6,206 nucleotides of DNA, taken from assembly GCA_945862275.1 (NCBI GenBank), contig CAMAYA010000076.1:1-6206 (forward strand). The letters run 5' to 3'. The notes beneath the pieces are model-generated. The model saw nothing but the letters and a program-made list of their open reading frames with translations, did no database searches and was not told the DNA's origin. The position numbers were made by a program, and so were the translations under genes. This document shows, piece by piece, positions 1 through 4,671 of the stretch. The stretch is from Legionella genomosp. 1 (GTDB taxonomy: Bacteria > Pseudomonadota > Gammaproteobacteria > Legionellales > Legionellaceae). Numbering within the stretch: the first letter of the stretch is position 1; the number at the start of each line of letters is the position of its first letter.

Positions 1-50
1 ATGATGTGAAAGCAGCCAGGGAATTGGATTTGAATTACTTTCTAACTTAA

Positions 51-55
51 AAGGA
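51..55 (+). promoter_or_regulatory. Ribosome binding site of the small HTH gene
   Basis: AAGGA lies eight bases upstream of the ATG at 64 and supports that start. The 50 bases before it are A/T-rich, but no convincing -35/-10 pair is visible. The promoter may therefore lie further left, outside the window, or the gene may be cotranscribed with an unseen upstream gene. Confidence 0.6.
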
Positions 56-63
56 CTTAAACC

Positions 64-315
64 ATGAACAGCAAAGTATTTGCACAACGATTTAATCGCG
101 AGTTGTCCTTATTGGATTTTCCGGAAGAGCTCACGGAAAAAATCAAAGCCGTGGCCAAAGTATTTGGTGTATCCCGGCATTTAGGCAATGCCATGATCTT
201 CGGCCACATGCTCCCACCAGAAGAAGAGCTGAATAAAATTGCACAAATTTTAGAGGTGTGTCCCGAATGGCTGAGCGGTCGTACAGAGCGACGCAAATCG
301 ACGGAGAATATATAG
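64..315 (+). CDS. Small single-domain XRE/Cro-like helix-turn-helix protein
   Basis: This encodes an 83-residue protein. Residues about 6-72 resemble the compact five-helix fold of phage-repressor/XRE DNA-binding domains. An amphipathic first helix (FAQRFNREL) leads into a region around residues 24-46 that includes AVAKVFGVSRHLGNAMIFG, where VFGVSR looks like the turn into a recognition helix. It is followed by LPPEEELNKIAQILEVCPEWLSG, which is the usual 'P..E.L.KIA..L.V.PEWL.G' ending of this family. Nothing follows except a short basic, polar tail, so there is no sensor, oligomerisation or peptidase domain. The start is supported by AAGGA at 51-55, eight bases before the ATG. It lies directly upstream of the ytfL-like gene on the same strand, but that gene has its own promoter. 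A role as a small transcription regulator is inferred, the target is unknown, and the helix-turn-helix match is from pattern reading only. Confidence 0.8.
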   Translation: MNSKVFAQRFNRELSLLDFPEELTEKIKAVAKVFGVSRHLGNAMIFGHMLPPEEELNKIAQILEVCPEWLSGRTERRKSTENI

Positions 316-320
316 GCATT

Positions 321-349
321 TTGTTTTTCAGCGTAAAAAATGTTATCAT
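321..349 (+). promoter_or_regulatory. Predicted sigma-70 promoter with extended -10, driving the ytfL-like gene
   Basis: A -35-like TTGTTT (321-326) is separated by exactly 17 bases from TATCAT (344-349), which matches TATAAT at five of six positions. TGT directly precedes the -10 and gives an extended -10 (TGn) element. The promoter begins six bases after the stop codon of the HTH gene, so the ytfL-like gene appears to be transcribed on its own. Initiation would be expected near 355-358, only a few bases before the first strand of the leader's outer stem at 363. The assignment is from consensus matching only; the -35 is weak (three of six), and the extended -10 would compensate. Confidence 0.6.
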
Positions 350-362
350 GAACCTTTCCCTA

Positions 363-503
363 TTTAGGCTACAGTTCAAAAACACGTTTAACCATTCACT
401 ACATTGCCAGATCATGTTGCAATGCAAAACTCATCACCACCGTTTGCCCTCAGGGCGAGTGGTGGTGAATGGTTGCGTTCTTAGCCTAAAACAAGGCGTA
501 ACG
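363..503 (+). promoter_or_regulatory. Structured 5' leader RNA of the ytfL-like gene (candidate cis-regulatory RNA)
   Basis: Several exact complementary segments are nested. The outer stem P1 pairs 363-371 (TTTAGGCTA) with 482-490 (TAGCCTAAA), 9 bp. The inner stem P2 pairs 390-399 (AACCATTCAC) with 465-474 (GTGAATGGTT), 10 bp. Inside P2, hairpin A pairs 402-407 with 419-424, and hairpin B pairs 438-449 with 453-464 around loop TCA (450-452), including G-U pairs. The result would be a three-way junction on an outer stem. Alternatives compete: hairpin B can grow to 16 bp (434-449/453-468) at the expense of P2. The 3' strand of P1 can instead form a hairpin (484-487 with 494-497, plus 476-479 with 500-503). 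I recognise no known riboswitch class. There is no U-rich terminator, so any control may act on translation. A free-standing small RNA is the alternative reading. Confidence 0.55.
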
Positions 504-517
504 AACCCGAGAACAGG

Positions 518-1813
518 ATGACTTCTTTTCAAAGTATCTTATTATTATGTTCACTGATTGCCATCAGTGCCTTTTTTTCCATTTCAGAAATTTCTCTGGC
601 GGCAGCACGCAAACTCAAACTCGAACAATTATTAAGCCATGGCGATCTACGGGCAGGGCTTGTCCTCGACCTGCAAGCCCAGCCTGGGCATTTTTTTACT
701 GCCGTTCAAATTGGAATCAATTCAGTTGCTATTTTAGCCGGCGCCATCGGCGATCTAGCCTTTGAACAACCGTTTACCAAACTGTTTTTACCGTTCACCT
801 CCATTGCCAACGCCACCACGCTGGGAGCTGTCACCTCATTCTTACTCGTGACCTCCTTGTTTATCTTGATAGCCGATCTTATCCCCAAACGGATTGGCAT
901 GGTGGTTCCAGAACAAATCGCGGTGGTCGTGGTCAAACCCATACGTCTATGCATCTCTGCGTTAAAACCATTGATATGGGTGTTCAATGGTCTGGCCAAC
1001 ATGGTTTTTTTTCTGCTCCATCTGCCTGCAGCGCGTGCGGATGCAGTTACCATTGAAGACATTGTGGCGTTAGCCAGTGCAGGGGCGCAAGCTGGCGTGC
1101 TGGCAAAAGGAGAACACCAGCTATTCGAAAACATGCTGGAGTTGGAAGCATTGACAGCACCTTCCACCATGACGGCACGTGAAAACATTATTTGGCTGGA
1201 TAGGCAAGACAACTTAGAGAGCATCAAAGCCAAGATCATTGCCAACCCGCACGCCAAATACCCGGTGTGCATAGGCAGCGTTGACCGCGTAATTGGGTAC
1301 GTGGATTCCAAAGACATTTTGAGTCATATCCTGAATGGGGAAGATTTCTTGCCTCGTACCGATAATTTACTTCGAAATGCGCTTATCCTGCCGGACTCAC
1401 TGACCTTAGCAAATATTCTGGAGCACTTTAAATCCACACGAGAAGATTTTGCTTTGATCATAAACGAATATGCCTTGATTATCGGGTTAATCACGCTCAA
1501 TGACGTAACCAGCACGCTGATGGGCGACATGGTCAGCCCACAGATTGAAGAACAAATTGTACAGCGCGATGCGGACTCCTGGTTGGTGGATGGCGTAACA
1601 ACCGTGGGCGACGTGATGCGCGTACTCGGCATTGAATCATTTCCGGATGATGACTACTATGAAACCATTGCGGGATTCATGATGTACATCCTGCGAAAAG
1701 TACCGCGGCGCACCGATTTTATTGTTCATGGTGGGTTCAAGTTTGAAGTCGTTGACATCGATAATTACAAAATTGACCAGTTGCTTGTAACGCGTGTGAA
1801 GCAGCCATCATAA
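518..1813 (+). CDS. ytfL: CNNM-CBS-CorC_HlyC membrane protein, YtfL/PaeA type
   Basis: This is a 431-residue inner-membrane protein (E. coli YtfL is about 447). Residues 1-170 form the CNNM/DUF21 membrane domain, with hydrophobic segments near 5-22, 59-82, 101-123 and 133-168. SEISLAAAR (23-31) and PGHFFTAVQIGINSVAILAG (56-75) closely resemble E. coli YtfL. GEHQLFENMLELE (198-210) links to a tandem CBS pair at about 214-270 and 286-338. A CorC_HlyC domain fills about 345-427. E. coli YtfL, now PaeA, is reported to export cadaverine and putrescine; other members of the superfamily are linked to Mg2+ or Co2+ efflux, so the substrate here is inferred. 'Haemolysin' is a legacy label. The ATG at 518 is the only sensible start, since the frame is stopped by TAG at 482-484. 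Its ribosome binding site is poor (GAGA at 509-512), which fits regulated translation. The gene converges on atpC. Confidence 0.9.
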   Translation: MTSFQSILLLCSLIAISAFFSISEISLAAARKLKLEQLLSHGDLRAGLVLDLQAQPGHFFTAVQIGINSVAILAGAIGDLAFEQPFTKLFLPFTSIANATTLGAVTSFLLVTSLFILIADLIPKRIGMVVPEQIAVVVVKPIRLCISALKPLIWVFNGLANMVFFLLHLPAARADAVTIEDIVALASAGAQAGVLAKGEHQLFENMLELEALTAPSTMTARENIIWLDRQDNLESIKAKIIANPHAKYPVCIGSVDRVIGYVDSKDILSHILNGEDFLPRTDNLLRNALILPDSLTLANILEHFKSTREDFALIINEYALIIGLITLNDVTSTLMGDMVSPQIEEQIVQRDADSWLVDGVTTVGDVMRVLGIESFPDDDYYETIAGFMMYILRKVPRRTDFIVHGGFKFEVVDIDNYKIDQLLVTRVKQPS

Positions 1814-1915
1814 TCCGAAAAACATTGATTCAGGGATCTCAAACTTAATAACATAGCCATAACGACAGAGCGTAGGGGAGTCTGCTTGGAGGTAGCGGTA
1901 TGGATTGTGCGGGCA

Positions 1916-1940
1916 CCTTCTCCCCTCGGGGAGAGGGGAA
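1916..1940. repeat. GC-rich inverted repeat in the convergent ytfL-atpC spacer
   Basis: The spacer from 1814 to 1950 contains one clear structure. Positions 1916-1925 can pair with 1928-1937 (one G-U), realistically as nine pairs closing loop CTCG. In an alternative register, TCCCCTC (1921-1927) pairs with GAGGGGA (1933-1939). It lies 10 to 35 bases past the atpC stop. Its position suits transcription termination for the two convergent genes, but neither strand shows a T-run after the stem, so it is not a standard intrinsic terminator. The text CACCTTCTCCCC...GAGAGGGG also resembles a class of short extragenic palindromes dispersed in many proteobacterial genomes. I cannot tell from a single copy which it is. 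The rest of the spacer shows no further convincing signal. Confidence 0.55.
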
Positions 1941-1950
1941 TAAATTGGCC

Positions 1951-2373
1951 TTATTTCAACATCTTCCGGGCTTTTTGAATCGCGCGAATCATGGCCATCG
2001 CGCGTGCAAGCTCTGCTGTCGCTACCGTGTAATCCACGTCCGCACCTTTATTTGCAATGGCTTCTTCAGCGCGTGCTTTGGCCGCAAGGGCAGCGGCTTC
2101 ATCCAGATTTTCAGCCCGTTCTACCGTATCAGCCAACACTGTCACATAATACGGCTGCACTTCGAGCATGCCACCGGAGACATAATACACGTCTTCGACA
2201 CCACCCTGTAACGTGACGCGAATTTCGCCAGGCTTTAGTATCGTTAATAACGGTGCGTGCCCTGGCGTTATGCCGAGCTCACCGAGCTCGCCGGTGGCGG
2301 CCACCATTTCAACGACGCCTGAAAAAATTTGACGTTCAGCGCTGACTATATCCAAATGCGTTGTGATAGGCAT
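1951..2373 (-). CDS. atpC: F1Fo ATP synthase epsilon subunit
   Basis: The epsilon subunit is part of the F1 central stalk. It couples gamma rotation to the c-ring, and in bacteria its C-terminal helices can inhibit ATP hydrolysis. The 140-residue product has the N-terminal beta-sandwich (about 1-86), with HLDIVSAE, GELGITPGHAPLL and VSGGMLEVQP all conserved. A C-terminal two-helix hairpin follows (about 90-135: NLDEAAALAAKARAEEAI, then ATAELARAMAMIRAI). Length fits the family (E. coli 139). I chose ATG 2373 over ATG 2388, which would add MREPD. GAGGG lies eight bases before 2373, whereas nothing like a ribosome binding site precedes 2388, and the homologues begin at the equivalent of 2373. 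It is the last gene of the operon visible here and converges on the ytfL-like gene. Confidence 0.95.
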   Translation of the reverse strand: MPITTHLDIVSAERQIFSGVVEMVAATGELGELGITPGHAPLLTILKPGEIRVTLQGGVEDVYYVSGGMLEVQPYYVTVLADTVERAENLDEAAALAAKARAEEAIANKGADVDYTVATAELARAMAMIRAIQKARKMLK

Positions 2374-2381
2374 ATCGGGTT

Positions 2382-2386
2382 CCCTC
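2382..2386 (-). promoter_or_regulatory. Ribosome binding site deciding the atpC start
   Basis: On the - strand this reads GAGGG, eight bases before the atpC ATG at 2373. It overlaps the TGA stop of atpD (2387-2385), so ribosomes finishing beta could reinitiate on epsilon. This arrangement argues against the overlapping ATGA start at 2388, which has no upstream purine-rich site. Confidence 0.65.
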
Positions 2387-3767
2387 ATAGGGTTTTGGCT
2401 TTGGCTACAGCCTCGTCAATGTTACCGACCATATAGAAGGCTTGCTCTGGCAAGTCATCATATTCGCCGGCCAAAATGCCTTGGAAGGCTTTGATGGTGT
2501 CTTTGAGGGACACGTACTTTCCTGGCGCGCCAGTGAAGACTTCTGCAACAAAGAATGGTTGTGACAAAAAGCGTTGAATTTTACGCGCACGGGTCACCAC
2601 ACGCTTGTCATCTTCTGACAACTCATCCATCCCTAAAATAGCAATGATGTCTTTCAGCTCTTTGTAACGTTGCAGCGTTTGTTGCACACGGCGTGCAGTG
2701 TCGTAATGGTCTTGACCCACAATCAATGGATCCAATTGACGTGACGTGGAATCCAATGGATCAACCGCTGGATAAATACCGAGTTCAGCAATTTGGCGTG
2801 ACAAGACAACGGTCGCATCCAAATGCGCAAACGTGGTCGCAGGCGATGGATCAGTCAAGTCATCTGCTGGCACGTAAACGGCTTGAATAGAGGTGATTGA
2901 GCCGGTCTTTGTAGACGTAATGCGCTCTTGCAACATGCCCATTTCTTCAGCCAGGGTGGGCTGATAGCCTACTGCAGATGGCATACGGCCTAACAGTGCG
3001 GATACTTCAACCCCTGCCAGCGTGTAGCGATAAATATTGTCAATAAACAGCAACACGTCACGGCCTTCATCACGGAATTTTTCAGCCATGGTCAAGCCTG
3101 TTAATGCGACACGCAACCGGTTGCCGGGTGGCTCATTCATTTGTCCATAAACCAGTGATACTTTGTCCAAGACGTTTGAATCTTTCATTTCGTGGTAGAA
3201 GTCGTTGCCTTCACGCGTACGCTCACCGACGCCTGCAAATACAGAATACCCGCTGTGTTCAATGGCGATGTTTCGGATTAATTCCATCATGTTCACGGTT
3301 TTACCTACACCGGCACCACCGAACAACCCGACTTTTCCGCCTTTTGCAAACGGGCAAAGCAAGTCAATGACCTTGATGCCTGTTTCCAGTAATTCTTGGC
3401 TACCCGCTTGATCTTCATAACTAGGAGGCGCACGGTGAATCGACATGTGCTCTTCAGCACCGATAGGGCCCGCGTCATCAATTGGACGGCCTAACACGTC
3501 CATAATGCGACCCAGTGTTTTGATGCCTACAGGCACTTGAATCGGCTCGCCTGTGTTTTGTGTTTTCGTACCGCGCTTCAAGCCATCGGTAGTGCCCATC
3601 GCAATCGTGCGCACAACGCCATCACCTAATTGTTGTTGCACTTCGAAGACGAGTTCGCCGTCGATTTGCTTCAACGCATCATTAATTTTAGGCACGGCAT
3701 CCCGTGAAAATTCCACGTCGACGACGGGACCAATGATTTGAACAACTGTTCCTACATTCATAGCCAT
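2385..3767 (-). CDS. atpD: F1Fo ATP synthase beta subunit (catalytic)
   Basis: The beta subunit carries the three catalytic nucleotide sites of F1 and makes ATP from ADP and phosphate in the cytoplasm. The product is 460 residues, the same as in E. coli. In order: a beta-barrel (about 1-78); the Walker A loop GGAGVGKT (150-157, catalytic Lys156); GERTREGNDF (181-190, with Glu182 and Arg183 corresponding to E. coli Glu181 and Arg182); Walker B in DVLLFIDNIYRYT; ALLGRMPSAVGYQPTLAEEM; and PAVDPLDSTSR, the ATPase alpha/beta signature region. The C-terminal helical domain has DELSEDD where E. coli has DELSEED, the lever that touches gamma and epsilon. The start at 3767 is supported by GAGGG six bases upstream; a second ATG two codons in is less well placed. 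It follows atpG by 11 bases and its TGA stop abuts the atpC ribosome binding site. Confidence 0.98.
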   Translation of the reverse strand: MAMNVGTVVQIIGPVVDVEFSRDAVPKINDALKQIDGELVFEVQQQLGDGVVRTIAMGTTDGLKRGTKTQNTGEPIQVPVGIKTLGRIMDVLGRPIDDAGPIGAEEHMSIHRAPPSYEDQAGSQELLETGIKVIDLLCPFAKGGKVGLFGGAGVGKTVNMMELIRNIAIEHSGYSVFAGVGERTREGNDFYHEMKDSNVLDKVSLVYGQMNEPPGNRLRVALTGLTMAEKFRDEGRDVLLFIDNIYRYTLAGVEVSALLGRMPSAVGYQPTLAEEMGMLQERITSTKTGSITSIQAVYVPADDLTDPSPATTFAHLDATVVLSRQIAELGIYPAVDPLDSTSRQLDPLIVGQDHYDTARRVQQTLQRYKELKDIIAILGMDELSEDDKRVVTRARKIQRFLSQPFFVAEVFTGAPGKYVSLKDTIKAFQGILAGEYDDLPEQAFYMVGNIDEAVAKAKTL

Positions 3768-3773
3768 GTTTAA

Positions 3774-3778
3774 CCCTC
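3774..3778 (-). promoter_or_regulatory. Ribosome binding site of atpD
   Basis: On the - strand the sequence after the atpG stop reads TAA-GAGGG-TTAAAC-ATG. GAGGG immediately follows the atpG stop and sits six bases before the first atpD ATG. This favours ATG 3767 over the ATG two codons later and suggests tight translational coupling of gamma and beta. Confidence 0.65.
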
Positions 3779-4645
3779 TTATATAGCGGCTGCACCACCG
3801 ACAATTTCCGCTAATTCTTGTGTAATTGCGGCTTGTCGGGCTTTGTTATATGCCAATTGAAATTCTTTGATCAAATCACCTGCATTATCCGTGGCGCTTT
3901 TCATGGCGATCATTTTAGCGGCCTGTTCACAGGCAATGTTCTCCACCACGGCTTGATACGCTTGCAATTCGATGTAGCGTTCTAGCAATGCGTCCAGCAG
4001 TTCTTTCGCATCCGGTTCATAGATATAGTCCCACTGATGCCCGAGCGATTGGCTGTGTTCTTCTGACACGGGTAGTGGCAATAATTGCTTCACCACGGGC
4101 CGTTGCGTCATCGTATTCACGAATTCGTTATATACGATGTGCAGCGCATCAACTTCACCCTGATAAAACGCATCAAGCATGACTTTGACCACGCCCAGCA
4201 AATCTTTCACGCCGGGTGTATCGCCTAAATGATCAACCGATGCCAGCACGCGTCCACCGACCCGCTTGAAAAAAGCTTGCCCTTTCCGACCAATCACGCA
4301 AAGGTCTATCTCTTTGCCTTCCCCCTGCCATTGACGCATGTTTGCAATGGTCTCGCGCAACAGGTTGGCGTTCAGTCCGCCGCATAAACCTCGATCAGAA
4401 GTCACAACAATCAAACCAACCCGGTTGATTTCGCGAACCGCCATAAAAGGGTGACGATATTCCGACGTGGCGCGTGCAATATGCTTTACCACATCATAAA
4501 TTTTACTGGCATACGGCTTGGATGCGCGCATTATTTCCTGCGTTTTTCGCATCTTACTTGCCGCAACCATTTCCATCGCTCGCGTGATTTTTTGCGTATT
4601 TTTAATGCTCGCAATCTTTGAGCGGATTTCTTTTGCTCCAGCCAT
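3779..4645 (-). CDS. atpG: F1Fo ATP synthase gamma subunit (rotor shaft)
   Basis: Gamma is the rotating central shaft inside the alpha3beta3 ring; its turning drives the binding changes of the catalytic beta sites. The 288-residue product (E. coli 287) has the two long terminal helices that form the coiled-coil shaft. The N-terminal one spans about 1-55 (MAGAKEIRSKIASIKNTQKI, then AMEMVAASKM). The C-terminal one spans about 205-285, including YELQAYQ-like YIELQAYQAVVENIACEQAA, MKSATDNA, YNKARQAAITQEL and the final EIVGGAAAI. The central alpha/beta domain (about 75-195) carries the family signature TSDRGLCGGLNANLL and ends near QLLPLPVSEEHS. The start ATG 4645 matches the conserved N-terminus. 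It follows atpA by 26 bases and precedes atpD by 11. Confidence 0.97.
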   Translation of the reverse strand: MAGAKEIRSKIASIKNTQKITRAMEMVAASKMRKTQEIMRASKPYASKIYDVVKHIARATSEYRHPFMAVREINRVGLIVVTSDRGLCGGLNANLLRETIANMRQWQGEGKEIDLCVIGRKGQAFFKRVGGRVLASVDHLGDTPGVKDLLGVVKVMLDAFYQGEVDALHIVYNEFVNTMTQRPVVKQLLPLPVSEEHSQSLGHQWDYIYEPDAKELLDALLERYIELQAYQAVVENIACEQAAKMIAMKSATDNAGDLIKEFQLAYNKARQAAITQELAEIVGGAAAI

Positions 4646-4654
4646 GATTCAGGT

Positions 4655-4660
4655 TCACCT
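4655..4660 (-). promoter_or_regulatory. Ribosome binding site of atpG
   Basis: On the - strand the 26-base atpA-atpG gap contains AGGTGA nine bases before the atpG ATG. It sits inside the short palindrome AGGTGAACCT. TCAC three to six bases upstream could also pair weakly with GTGA. These pairings are only four base pairs, so regulation by structure is speculative. Confidence 0.5.
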
Positions 4661-4671
4661 GTGTGAGTATA

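Noticed and set aside
6..17. Similarity between GTGAAAGCAGCCAG near the left edge and GTGAAGCAGCCAT at 1796-1808
   Set aside because: About a dozen bases with an indel; one copy is the coding end of the ytfL-like gene. No longer repeat or duplication surrounds them.
417..427. Near-perfect palindrome TTGCAATGCAA as a protein operator
   Set aside because: It is only five bases per arm with one centre base, lies inside the transcribed leader, and its bases are better explained by hairpin A (402-424).
258..521. + strand frame of 87 codons spanning the end of the HTH gene and the ytfL leader
   Set aside because: It overlaps the HTH gene, the promoter and the structured leader, has no ribosome binding site, and its product has no protein-like pattern.
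706..1317. - strand frame of 203 codons opposite the ytfL-like gene
   Set aside because: It is a shadow of a clearly conserved membrane protein gene; the translation has low-complexity, antisense-like composition and no recognisable motif.
1916..1937. Intrinsic terminator for atpC or ytfL
   Set aside because: The stem is good, but no T-run follows on either strand, so I list it as an inverted repeat of uncertain role.
1900..2211. + strand frame of 103 codons with an excellent Shine-Dalgarno-like site
   Set aside because: Nearly all of it is antisense to the well-conserved atpC and its product looks like no known family; its start reads through a GC-rich palindrome. Treated as a coincidence and reported only as an observation.
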